A stretch of 64,000 bases of DNA from [Enterobacter] lignolyticus SCF1 (GCF_000164865.1 NC_014618.1:1178001-1242000), one strand, 5' to 3'. Positions 1 to 6,657 are shown, counted from the stretch's first letter. The notes: generated from the sequence alone by a model not told the origin. Translations and numbers: made by a program.

Positions 1-200
1 ACCTGTTCGTCGACGGAAGGCGCCCACCAGCTACGCGCCTGCCCGGCCCGGTGGGTTATCCACGGCAGCCAGTCGGTCAATAAACCGCTGGTTTGCACAC
101 GGCAACGTCCCCGGGAGAGGTCGAGTTCTTTAATAATCCCGGTGCGGATGCTATTACGCATGGCTCGGGCAAGATCCTGAATTTGGGTATGTATGTTCAT
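1..200 (-). CDS. V: Phage baseplate assembly protein V (P2 gpV-like), 5' part only
   Basis: Only the first 66 codons are in the window; the gene runs off the left edge. The N-terminus (MNIHTQIQDLARAMRNSIRT, then a WLPWITHRAG stretch and a WWAPS segment) matches P2 gpV as I remember it. gpV is the trimeric membrane-piercing spike at the tip of the contractile tail. In P2 it begins the operon V-W-J-I-H-G, so baseplate and fibre genes should continue leftwards. It directly follows gpR here, where P2 has gpS in between. A weak start context precedes the ATG. Family assignment is secure; completeness cannot be judged. Confidence 0.85.
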   Translation of the reverse strand, partial: MNIHTQIQDLARAMRNSIRTGIIKELDLSRGRCRVQTSGLLTDWLPWITHRAGQARSWWAPSVDEQ

Positions 201-244
201 AGAGAAAAGGATGCCGTCAGGAGTGAATGGGAGCAATCGAATGG

Positions 245-268
245 CATTGGACGGTAGTCCACACAACA
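245..268 (-). promoter_or_regulatory. Possible P2-type late promoter activator box upstream of gpV
   Basis: Reading the minus strand, TGTTGT is followed after 12 bases by CCAATG, a half match to the P2 Ogr box (TGTTGT-N12-ACAACA). It lies inside the inverted repeat CACAC-GTTGTT-GTGTG. The P2 late promoter PV also lies just upstream of V. The implied start site would fall very close to the V start codon, so the exact promoter is uncertain. The same TGTTGTGT core occurs upstream of gpX. Confidence 0.35.
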
Positions 269-286
269 ACGTGTGAGTTCAAAAGG

Positions 287-754
287 CTATTCCTCCCATC
301 GGCTGACCAGTTCGCCATTGATGTACAGCTCCATCGGGCGAGAGACGGGCGCCGCCGGCAGAGGCTCCGGCAGATCTTTCGCATGCAGCTGCTGCTCCTC
401 TTCCCATACCTGGGTACGTTCGGTAAGCGCAAGCGTGAGGGTGACGTTGAAGCTGCCATCCGCGTTGTTTTGCATCTGCCAGGTGAAACCCTGCGTTGTT
501 TCTGCGGGGCCGGACATAATGTCGGGCTGGTTATCCCGACACCATGCCAGTACCGGCACCAGCAGGGTGTTGAGATCGTCGGTAAAATTATTTACCGCTA
601 TGGTCAATGGATAGCGCTTTTCGAAGGAGAGCGAGGCGGCAAGGGTCGATGCGATATAGCCATTGTGGACGAGCAATGAAAGACTATCTGGGTTAGCGCT
701 CAACGATGGAATCGCCTTGAGCAAGGCGCTACGTAAGCTAAGGGGTTTCTGCAT
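287..754 (-). CDS. R: P2-like tail completion protein R
   Basis: 155 residues, the same length I recall for P2 gpR, which acts at the head-proximal end of the contractile tail during its completion. Recognisable stretches are LSFEKRYPL, the VPVLAWCRDNQPDIM core and the C-terminal RPMELYINGELVSRW. The ATG at 754 is chosen because AGGAGACC lies just upstream; it overlaps the end of lysC by 17 bp. The gene expected next in P2, gpS, is missing: after the stop there are 86 bp and then gpV. Confidence 0.85.
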   Translation of the reverse strand: MQKPLSLRSALLKAIPSLSANPDSLSLLVHNGYIASTLAASLSFEKRYPLTIAVNNFTDDLNTLLVPVLAWCRDNQPDIMSGPAETTQGFTWQMQNNADGSFNVTLTLALTERTQVWEEEQQLHAKDLPEPLPAAPVSRPMELYINGELVSRWEE

Positions 755-1007
755 AAGAGGTCTCCTGACACTGTTTAATGATTTCAACCTGAAGCGCACA
801 GCGTGCAAGCGCCCGCTCCAGCTGTCTGATGTCGGTGCTCAAATCGCCGTTAGTCTCGGGGGAGCTGGCGGGCATTGGGCACAGGCTGACCTGCGGACAA
901 CGCAGGCTCACAATGGTTGGCTGAGGCGCAGGCGGCCCGCTGGTGCACCCGACGGACAGCATCAGGAAGAGCAGAGACGTACCAGCTGCGAAATTCTGCA
1001 TTTTCAT
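738..1007 (-). CDS. lysC: LysC, outer-membrane spanin lipoprotein (Rz1-like)
   Basis: 89 residues with a lipoprotein signal ending in LSVGC and a proline-containing stretch after the cysteine (PPAPQP), as in Rz1-type o-spanins. It starts inside lysB in another reading frame and continues beyond it, the nested spanin arrangement of P2-like lysis cassettes. With LysB it would bridge inner and outer membranes and fuse them in the last step of lysis. The lipobox and overlap are seen directly; function is inferred from family and position. Confidence 0.85.
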   Translation of the reverse strand: MKMQNFAAGTSLLFLMLSVGCTSGPPAPQPTIVSLRCPQVSLCPMPASSPETNGDLSTDIRQLERALARCALQVEIIKQCQETSYAETP

Positions 1008-1275
1008 TAAGGAGCCTCGATATGGTTTGCTCTTGCCGGAACGCGCGTTCTTCGATATCGCTCAGCTTTTGCCGCCATGCTTGCTGCAGAGCGTCGTTTT
1101 GCCGATTCTGCTTTGCCAAAACAGCCCGTTGAGCAGTGAGCGCTGTAATCGTTGCTTTTTGCTCGTGGGCGACGAGGTTAGCTTTGTCGAATGATTGTCG
1201 TAGGACGCGATTTTCATGGCCCACGAACAGCAGCACGCTTGTTACTATCATCAGTAATATGGCCAGAACTCGCAT
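850..1275 (-). CDS. lysB: LysB, inner-membrane spanin (Rz-like)
   Basis: 141 residues, the length of P2 LysB as I recall it. An N-terminal membrane anchor (VLAILLMIVTSVLLFVG, residues 3-19) is followed by a long helical region rich in Q, A, K and E, typical of the periplasmic coiled coil of an i-spanin. The ATG at 1275 overlaps the endolysin stop as TGATG, which decides the start; an upstream in-frame ATG at 1293 is less likely. It works with LysC, which is encoded partly inside it. Confidence 0.85.
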   Translation of the reverse strand: MRVLAILLMIVTSVLLFVGHENRVLRQSFDKANLVAHEQKATITALTAQRAVLAKQNRQNDALQQAWRQKLSDIEERAFRQEQTISRLLNENAEFRSWYVSALPDAVRRVHQRAACASANHCEPALSAGQPVPNARQLPRD

Positions 1276-1781
1276 CACACGCCCCTCAGACAATAGGCCC
1301 GCTCACGCTGCCGGCGGTTCTCAAGGCCCTGGCTCTTTATGCCGTTGATAAATACCCAGCGGGGAAGCTGGTCGCAGGCATTGCGCCATTGCCGTTGATT
1401 GACGAAGTACGCCAGGGTAGATGCGCAAGCCGCGCTGGCGCCAACATTGAAGGCGAAACTGACCAGCGCGTCATACACTGGCTGGGGGATCTCTGCGGGT
1501 GTGCAGGCGTTCAGGCGTTGTTCAACCTTGATAACGTCATCGATCAGGTTATGTGCGGCTTCGCGCTCGCTAATATCGCGCGCGGGCGATACGCCCGCCG
1601 TATGCCCAATGCCTGAGGTCCAGACGCCGGCGCTGCACTGGTAGGGGCGTAAACGGCATCCTTCCAGATCGGCGAGCAGGGCGAGCCCGTCAGGTGATGT
1701 GCGTAACAGATGATAATCGGGCAGCAGCGCGGCCAGCGCGAGTATGGCGGCGACGCTGCAGCGTTTGATCATTGTGCTCAT
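1275..1781 (-). CDS. K: Phage endolysin, SAR type, glycoside hydrolase 24 (P2 gpK position)
   Basis: 168 residues. A weakly hydrophobic alanine/leucine-rich N-terminus (about residues 8-22) fits a signal-anchor-release segment that sends the enzyme to the periplasm without holin passage. The catalytic triad spacing E-x8-C-x5-T is visible in ADLEGCRLRPYQCSAGVWT, as in P21/P1-type lysozymes with Cys in place of Asp. The GIGHTAG motif follows. It would cleave the glycan strands of peptidoglycan. The ATG at 1781 overlaps the holin stop by 4 bp (ATGA), which fixes the start and suggests translational coupling. Confidence 0.9.
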   Translation of the reverse strand: MSTMIKRCSVAAILALAALLPDYHLLRTSPDGLALLADLEGCRLRPYQCSAGVWTSGIGHTAGVSPARDISEREAAHNLIDDVIKVEQRLNACTPAEIPQPVYDALVSFAFNVGASAACASTLAYFVNQRQWRNACDQLPRWVFINGIKSQGLENRRQRERAYCLRGV

Positions 1782-1984
1782 GCGTCTCGTTTCTCCTGGC
1801 ATGTCGCCGCAAGAAAGCGCCAGGTTTTGCGCCGATACCAGAAGTTCACCAGCGCAGTGAAAATGGCGCAGAGGCTTCCCACCAGTAACGCCAGTTTTTC
1901 CGGCGTTTGCGCACCAAAAAAAGCCAGCAAGACAGACAGCCAGTAGGTGATAAAAGTGCTGATTTTATCGATGGTTAATCCCAT
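1778..1984 (-). CDS. Y: Phage holin (P2 gpY position)
   Basis: 68 residues with two predicted membrane segments (about residues 10-25 and 30-50: ITYWLSVLLAFFG and LALLVGSLCAIFTALVNFWY) and a charged C-terminus, the layout of a small class II holin. It overlaps gpX upstream and the endolysin downstream by a few bases each, so the cassette X-Y-K-lysB-lysC-R is tightly coupled. It would time membrane permeabilisation. Sequence identity to P2 gpY itself is not evident to me; position and topology support the call. Confidence 0.8.
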   Translation of the reverse strand: MGLTIDKISTFITYWLSVLLAFFGAQTPEKLALLVGSLCAIFTALVNFWYRRKTWRFLAATCQEKRDA

Positions 1985-2178
1985 AGATTGATGCTCCTGA
2001 CGGTGGGGGATGAGTTGACTTCGGGGAGTTCAATCATGGTGCCGTGGGGCAAGACAGGACCGGATTCAGCCAGTCGCGGATTGGCGATGAGCACCGATTC
2101 AACAGCACCTTCCGTACGTCCGTAGTAACGAAGGCAGATGGCATCGAGGGTATCCCCCTGTTGTGCAATGACTTGCAT
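1975..2178 (-). CDS. X: P2-like tail protein X (LysM domain)
   Basis: 67 residues, equal to P2 gpX, with QGDTLDAICLRYYGRTEGAV near the N-terminus, a LysM-type fold, and a C-terminal VRSINLWD closely like P2. gpX is a small tail component. I chose the ATG at 2178, which gives exactly the P2 length; an in-frame ATG at 2223 would add 15 residues with no family support. In P2 gpX follows gpL, the last head gene; here no head gene precedes it. Confidence 0.88.
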   Translation of the reverse strand: MQVIAQQGDTLDAICLRYYGRTEGAVESVLIANPRLAESGPVLPHGTMIELPEVNSSPTVRSINLWD

Positions 2179-2282
2179 AGGTTTTAGCTCGCGGTGTTGG
2201 TGGCGAAACGTGGGTTTCGTCATGGGTGGAAATGCGGGTGGAGATAGTGTCCTGCGGAAGCCTGGAGGAAGCGATGAGTTCG

Positions 2283-2315
2283 GGGTGGGTTATCCCTGAC
2301 ACAACAGTGTCAGGG
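2283..2315 (-). promoter_or_regulatory. Hairpin with a P2-late-promoter-like box upstream of gpX
   Basis: Positions 2294-2302 (CCCTGACAC) and 2307-2315 (GTGTCAGGG) form a perfect 9-bp stem with a 4-base loop. On the minus strand TGTTGT (2306-2301) begins a half-matching Ogr-type box (second half CCACCC, 2288-2283). P2 late boxes are centred near -55, which would put the start near 2240, about 60 bases before gpX. No T-run follows on either strand, so a simple terminator is less likely. Function is inferred. Confidence 0.35.
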
Positions 2316-2334
2316 GGATATGGATGCAGTGTGG

Positions 2335-2517
2335 TTATTCCGCCGGATAAAAGAGGGTGTTGTCCGGTTCGTCGTTTTCACTGTTGGCCAGATCGGCGAT
2401 GAGACTCAATGCGAGCTTGAGGTCTGAGGGTTTGCAATTCGCGATCAAAGAGACCTCCGCGATAAATTGCACGCACGCCCATCTGTGCTGCGTTCGGTTG
2501 AACTGTTCTCCAACCAT
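2335..2517 (-). CDS. 60-residue phage protein of unknown function directly behind a LexA box
   Basis: 60 codons, MVGEQFNRTQHRW to NTLFYPAE. The middle (VQFIAEVSLIANCKPSDLK) looks like a compact helical protein, with an acidic C-terminus. ATGGAGAGAGATTC gives a Shine-Dalgarno just before the ATG at 2517. A near-consensus LexA box ends 18 bp upstream, so it is probably SOS-induced. It sits just beyond gene A, the place where phage 186 carries its LexA-controlled antirepressor gene tum. It does not resemble Tum or DinI in sequence as I know them. I do not recognise a domain; an antirepressor or late-gene switch is a guess from position. Confidence 0.65.
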   Translation of the reverse strand: MVGEQFNRTQHRWACVQFIAEVSLIANCKPSDLKLALSLIADLANSENDEPDNTLFYPAE

Positions 2518-2534
2518 GAATCTCTCTCCATATA

Positions 2535-2554
2535 ATCACTGTATATCCATACAG
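2535..2554. promoter_or_regulatory. LexA (SOS) box
   Basis: The 20 bases CACTGTATATCCATACAGTA match the LexA consensus TACTGTATATATATACAGTA at 17 positions, with both CTGT and ACAG half-sites intact. It lies 18 bp upstream of the 60-codon ORF at 2335-2517 and between it and gpA, so it would repress transcription running leftwards into the ORF and possibly the tail/lysis genes. Seen directly; occupancy is inferred. Confidence 0.85.
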
Positions 2555-2620
2555 TATCACATGTGATTTGCTGATGTGAAGGAAAAATTAAAAGATGAAT
2601 AATCATTTCTCAGCAGAGGG

Positions 2621-4594
2621 TTACGTTGAGAAATGGGGGCGTGACCCGCCTGGGGAACAGGTACGGCGCAGCCAGGATGTTAATTTTTGTCGTTGTCGGC
2701 GATTGAGGGGGATTGAAAAATCCCATGCGGGTGATGGTATTTCATTTGCCGTACAGTTATTGACAGAACTCCAAGACGTACAGGCCGCGTCTGGCGAGGT
2801 GTGTTCCTCTGAGCGAACGAGGCGCGGTACGATTTTCCACCGTTTTGTCCGGGTAATAATGGGCGAACCGGCGCCGATCTGTGAATCATAGACGCCCCGA
2901 ATTGAAACGATTCTTTCGCCAAAGCGATTAAACTGCGGCTGGGGGAGGTAGAGGGTGCGCACCTGAAGATCGTCTCGTCTAACGAAGGGGCCCCCCTGGG
3001 CGTTGACATAGTCCGCCCAGTCGCCGTTATCGGCGGCATGATGTACATCGGCGAATTCAATACTAAGACCTCTGGCCGTCTCGTTATCCCTAAGACGCCG
3101 CAGTTCCCGATATACGGTCACCGGCGCGCCGCCGATAAACTGAAACTGACGGATATGCCAGCGCGCCGCCCATGCAGATACGGCAATGGCGGTTTCTTTT
3201 AGCGGTTTACCGTTCTCCTTATCCACCTCATTATCAAGCGCATACCCATCGATATTTTTGGAGATGTATTTTGCGATATAGCCGGTGGCGCTTCCTTTTT
3301 TAGGGTCGATCTCCTCTGCGTGGAAGCGTGTATTTCTACGAGTCAGTTCCTGCTGTTCTTCCTGGCAGGCATACTCTTCGAAAACCTGGCGGATGTGCGC
3401 TTTGTCATGCGGATGCATAAATATCAGCATATGCCAGTGTGGTGTACCGTCGTGATGCGGCTCAGCGACACGGATACCGAAAATCCGTCGATTATCCCGA
3501 TGCAGCTTCGCCCGAATGCAGGCCCATAAACGGTTAAACCAGCGTTGTGTTTCTGTTGGGCTGGCGCCGCGCCATTTTGGATTGAAATGACCGGTTCTTA
3601 GCGTGGCGTGAAACTTTGCTGGCGCCGTCAGTGTGTAAAATTCTGCCACGTAGCCCAGCGTGTCGCAGATCGTTTCGAATCCTCGAATACGTCTCATCAG
3701 CTCGCAGCGACGAATCGCTGGGTTGGCCAGCGAGCCGTCGTGCTTGTCGATAAGGTTTATTCGATTACCCTCTTCATCTTCCAGCTCCATTCCTTTCAGG
3801 AATTCGCGCGTGCGCCGCTTTTGCTCACGCCAGTCCCGCTGGCAGTTTTTGCTGGCATAGGTGTGAACATGTTGACTGACGCGTCCCAGGGCGATAAAAA
3901 GATGCTCCCGCCACTGCGCGGCAATACGTCGTAAATGCATGCGCCACCAGCCTTCATTGAACATGCGCATAACGGCGGGAGCCATTTGATCTTTATCCAC
4001 GATTTTCCGGTTTACCTGTTGCCAGCGCGGCGGCGTGATATTGAATTGCTGACAGAGAGCGCCAGCCTGCATATACCAGGTATGAAGCGTTTTTAGATCG
4101 CTGGCGTCCGGGGTATCACAGTGAGCGAGTTCGGAACGAATAAAGTGGGCAATATCGTCAGAGAGCAGGTCTACATCGGCTTTTGCCATATCGGGTAGCT
4201 GGTTGTAGCGTGTAACTAAGTTAACCAACCTGTCGGCGATAAACCGCTGCGTCTGACCGTCAAAGCGGGCATGAAATACCGCGCCTGATACCCGGCGCAT
4301 GAGCGCCGGAATATGCCACTGCTGGGTCACTAAGGCGATACGCGGCAGTGTTTTTTTCACAAAGAATAAGTAAAAGGCGCGGGCACGCGTCGCGCCATAG
4401 CGTGATTCCAGCCAGTCGGCGTGCTGGTAAACCTCCCTTTTGAGGCATTCCGGAAGCAGGGCGATCGCCTGCTGCGCTTCTGTCAGGGCTGCATATTGAC
4501 GCTGGCGGCTGTATTGCTCTTGCCATGTCAGTTCGGGAAACGTGATAGCCTGACGCGGCGCATTCCATGGAAAGGCGAAGCGAGCCGTGGTCAT
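2621..4594 (-). CDS. A: P2 gpA-like replication initiator, HUH rolling-circle endonuclease
   Basis: 657 residues. The core matches P2 gpA: the metal-binding HUH segment EPHHDGTPHWHM (about 378-389) and the paired catalytic tyrosines YIAKYISKN (about 439-443), with the following NIDGYALD also shared. In P2 this protein nicks its own origin inside the gene and becomes covalently attached to the 5' end to start rolling-circle replication. The ATG at 4594 overlaps the stop of the zinc-finger gene by 4 bp. The protein is about 100 residues shorter than P2 gpA (761, from memory) and ends RRTCSPGGSRPHFST; the C-terminus may be cut or simply divergent. All visible catalytic residues are kept. Confidence 0.88.
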   Translation of the reverse strand: MTTARFAFPWNAPRQAITFPELTWQEQYSRQRQYAALTEAQQAIALLPECLKREVYQHADWLESRYGATRARAFYLFFVKKTLPRIALVTQQWHIPALMRRVSGAVFHARFDGQTQRFIADRLVNLVTRYNQLPDMAKADVDLLSDDIAHFIRSELAHCDTPDASDLKTLHTWYMQAGALCQQFNITPPRWQQVNRKIVDKDQMAPAVMRMFNEGWWRMHLRRIAAQWREHLFIALGRVSQHVHTYASKNCQRDWREQKRRTREFLKGMELEDEEGNRINLIDKHDGSLANPAIRRCELMRRIRGFETICDTLGYVAEFYTLTAPAKFHATLRTGHFNPKWRGASPTETQRWFNRLWACIRAKLHRDNRRIFGIRVAEPHHDGTPHWHMLIFMHPHDKAHIRQVFEEYACQEEQQELTRRNTRFHAEEIDPKKGSATGYIAKYISKNIDGYALDNEVDKENGKPLKETAIAVSAWAARWHIRQFQFIGGAPVTVYRELRRLRDNETARGLSIEFADVHHAADNGDWADYVNAQGGPFVRRDDLQVRTLYLPQPQFNRFGERIVSIRGVYDSQIGAGSPIITRTKRWKIVPRLVRSEEHTSPDAACTSWSSVNNCTANEIPSPAWDFSIPLNRRQRQKLTSWLRRTCSPGGSRPHFST

Positions 4595-4815
4595 GCTGGT
4601 CTCCGATAATGCCGGTTTTTCAGCTCCAGCAGGTTCTGGCAATGAACACATAGCGTTACGCCTGGAATCGCAATTCGTCGGGCTTCGGGAATTGGTGTAT
4701 CGCAGTCTTCACAGGTTAAACGGCCTGGCGCAAGATGAGCCCGGCGCGCATGCCGAATTTGGCGCTCGCGTTCTTCAAGTTCGTATAACTGTGCTTGATC
4801 CATTGTATCGCCCAT
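4591..4815 (-). CDS. DksA/TraR-type C4 zinc finger protein (P2 Orf82-like)
   Basis: 74 residues. The four cysteines CEDC and CVHC (spacing C-x2-C-x17-C-x2-C) form the DksA/TraR zinc finger, and the N-terminal half (YELEERERQIRHARR) is a basic helix. Small proteins of this family may act on RNA polymerase through the secondary channel. The ATG at 4815 overlaps the preceding stop as TGATG; an ATG at 4824 in frame is an alternative. It belongs to the early operon ending in gpA, with which it overlaps by 4 bp. Confidence 0.85.
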   Translation of the reverse strand: MGDTMDQAQLYELEERERQIRHARRAHLAPGRLTCEDCDTPIPEARRIAIPGVTLCVHCQNLLELKNRHYRRPA

Positions 4816-5030
4816 CAGCAGCACTCCTCATTTTCAGTACGGATCCTTTCCGCCTCCTCTTCCAGAAGCGCGGTGGCTTCTATTGCTGAGAGTTGCAGGC
4901 ATGTAATATGGGCTGCCAGTGAAGATAAACGCTGACAGAACGCTCGCGACAGACGCGTGCGCTCTATATTTCTGAGTTCAATCAGCTGCATGGCAATGTG
5001 TTCATCGCTATACGATGATAATTGGGTCAT
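4815..5030 (-). CDS. Phage early protein, DUF2732-like
   Basis: 71 residues, mostly helical and acidic at the end (EEEAERIRTENEECC). AGGAGATTACAG precedes the ATG. It resembles the small DUF2732 proteins found between the regulator genes and gpA in P2-like prophages, but this is from memory of the family and its place in the operon. No function is known to me. Confidence 0.7.
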   Translation of the reverse strand: MTQLSSYSDEHIAMQLIELRNIERTRLSRAFCQRLSSLAAHITCLQLSAIEATALLEEEAERIRTENEECC

Positions 5031-5096
5031 CTGTAATCTCCTGAATTAGGGCAAAAGGATGCCCGGCGGGTTGACGCCATTGCATAATTTGCGGGT

Positions 5097-5432
5097 TTAT
5101 AAAGGCATGGTCAGCCGTTTAGGAAACAGGCTCACCATGGCGCGGCATTGATTCATTGCCTGTATAAGTGCGCGCTTTTCCTGGGCGGTGAGCTCGTTCA
5201 GCGCGAGTTCGTGACGAGAAGACGGAATATTTGCCAGAAAAAAAAGGGCGGATAGCGCCCGGCGGTTTTCCGTACTTAAAGGATCCCGCCTGTCACGCAT
5301 GTCGTCGATAAATCGTTGTAATGCTTTTCCGTCATCTCCCCAGTGCTGCATGCGGATTTCTGCGATCCGGTTTAACCCTTCTGTCCGCTTACCCACGCTG
5401 AGTTCTGCCGTGGGAGAATAGAGTATCGCCAT
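5097..5432 (-). CDS. Phage early protein, DUF5347-like
   Basis: 111 residues with recognisable segments HWGDDGKALQRFI, RRALSALFFLANI and a C-terminal SLFPKRLTMPL, which I associate with the DUF5347 family of enterobacterial prophages. GCGAGG lies upstream of the ATG. It is the first gene of the leftward early operon here; in P2/186-type phages cox/apl and cII usually come before this point, and no such gene is visible between it and the repressor. Function unknown. Confidence 0.7.
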   Translation of the reverse strand: MAILYSPTAELSVGKRTEGLNRIAEIRMQHWGDDGKALQRFIDDMRDRRDPLSTENRRALSALFFLANIPSSRHELALNELTAQEKRALIQAMNQCRAMVSLFPKRLTMPL

Positions 5433-5703
5433 GCTAAACCTCGCGTTCAGTTTGCATAATCGAATCTTGTTCGTGTATTGATGCGCCTGGCATTCTGGCA
5501 GGAGGTTTATACGGCCTGCATGAATGTGCGGATTCGCATTTTAGACTTACATAAATTGCGCAATAGCGTTGCTTTTGTCTCGCTCATCCCTCAATATCTC
5601 CGGTAAATTGAGTTAATTTGTACTGCTCACATGGTGATTTATGTAGAGCAATATAATTCACAAATGCGATCTTGTAAATCGCTTTTTTGATTTAGTGGTG
5701 TCC
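5433..5703. promoter_or_regulatory. Divergent control region between the early operon and the repressor
   Basis: 271 bp without a convincing gene. AT-rich stretches suit two divergent promoters. Candidate operator-like inverted repeats are GCGAT-N7-ATCGC (5666-5682) and TGCTCACAT / ATGTAGAGCA (5624-5650). A 26-codon minus-strand ORF (MSETKATLLRNLCKSK..., about 5516-5596) has a GAGGG before its ATG but no family I know. No cox- or cII-like coding sequence can be found. Confidence 0.5.
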
Positions 5704-6555
5704 ATGCTCGAAGAAAACTTGAATGCGCAAGCGATTATTGAACGGATCAGTGCGGCCTATGGAGTCACCAGCCAAAAGGCGCTCGCTGAGGCGTTAGATG
5801 TACCTGCGAACAACATCAGCACATGGTTGCAGCGTGACAGTATTCCTTATAAAGCGATTGTGAAGTGCGTGCTGGATACGGAGGTCAGTCTCAACTGGCT
5901 GGTGAAAGGCGAGTTTGCAAATGCAAAATCGCTGGCCGCAGAGGAGCTGCATGGAAAATCGCTCTATGAAGAGATCCTTTCCACCGGAGGGCGTCCCGTT
6001 CTGCGCCGTATCCTGGAGGCTTATGGCTTCCAGATGCAAAAGGAGCTCGGCGATCTGCTGGACATTTCCTCTGGAACAATCAGCACCTGGGTCCGGCGCG
6101 AATTCTTTCCCGGCGATGTCGTTGTGGCCTGCGCCCTTGATACGGGGGTTTCTTTACGCTGGCTGGCGACAGGTAAAGGCGACATGTTTGACGGTGCTGC
6201 TGTGTCATCTTCTCCTTGCCCTTCCGCATTGGCAGTGACGAAGTTTCGGCTGGAATCTGGCGAGCTTAAGGCCGCCGGTGAGTGGATGCTGGATGCTTCC
6301 CTGGCGCCTTCTTCAACCGTCGGGCTTATCTTTGTTCAGGGGCTGAATGCCGCGTGGCTGGTCGATACAACGACGCAGAAGATGAGCAATGGCCGCTGGC
6401 TTATCAGTATTGATGAGGTATTCGATATCTTTGATGTCGTCCGCCTGCCAGGCGGAAAAGTGCGTCTCACGAATACCGCCGCAGATTTCGAATGTAATGT
6501 ATCTGATATTGTCCCCTCTGGTCTGGTTACGCTGACGCTGGAGAAGCATGTATAA
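5704..6555 (+). CDS. CI-like phage repressor with two tandem HTH domains
   Basis: 283 residues. Two related N-terminal segments are visible: about 10-69 (ALAEALDVPANNISTWL, then DTEVSLNWLVKGE) and about 98-160 (ELGDLLDISSGTISTWV, then DTGVSLRWLATGKG). Both have the layout of the 186/HP1-type phage CI repressor HTH. The C-terminal about 110 residues resemble the 186 CI oligomerisation domain and show no LexA-type Ala-Gly cleavage site, so RecA-driven self-cleavage is unlikely and an antirepressor would be needed for induction. ATG 5704 follows in-frame GTGs at 5695 and 5698, so the start is not certain. No integrase follows, although int is the usual neighbour. Confidence 0.85.
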   Translation: MLEENLNAQAIIERISAAYGVTSQKALAEALDVPANNISTWLQRDSIPYKAIVKCVLDTEVSLNWLVKGEFANAKSLAAEELHGKSLYEEILSTGGRPVLRRILEAYGFQMQKELGDLLDISSGTISTWVRREFFPGDVVVACALDTGVSLRWLATGKGDMFDGAAVSSSPCPSALAVTKFRLESGELKAAGEWMLDASLAPSSTVGLIFVQGLNAAWLVDTTTQKMSNGRWLISIDEVFDIFDVVRLPGGKVRLTNTAADFECNVSDIVPSGLVTLTLEKHV

Positions 6556-6570
6556 CCAAAGGTCAGGCAG

Positions 6571-6612
6571 GGTAACGCACCTGTTCTGCGTTGCCGAAAG
6601 GCCGGCCCTTTT
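6571..6612 (+). terminator. Terminator-like structure after the repressor gene
   Basis: GGTAACGCA (6571-6579) pairs with TGCGTTGCC (6587-6595), and a GGCCGGCC palindrome followed by six T residues comes right after. It lies 16 bp past the repressor stop and probably marks the right end of the phage-derived DNA. Confidence 0.6.
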
Positions 6613-6643
6613 TTCATGTTTTACGCCGCAATTGTTAACGGTT

Positions 6644-6657
6644 TTGATATAAATCAT
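6644..6657 (+). promoter_or_regulatory. FNR-like site upstream of the DUF2946/PepSY pair
   Basis: TTGAT-ATAA-ATCAT matches the FNR consensus TTGAT-N4-ATCAA at nine of ten fixed positions. It lies 29-42 bp before the GTG of the DUF2946 gene, so depending on the start site it could activate or repress. No start site is known. Confidence 0.45.

Noticed and set aside
2099..2302. 67-codon frame overlapping gpX
   Set aside because: It mostly overlaps gpX in another frame and the upstream control elements; no family resemblance to gpL or gpS.
5433..5694. Possible cox or cII gene, including a 26-codon ORF with a good ribosome site
   Set aside because: The ORF is far too short for Cox or CII and shows no HTH; it is mentioned only as part of the control region.
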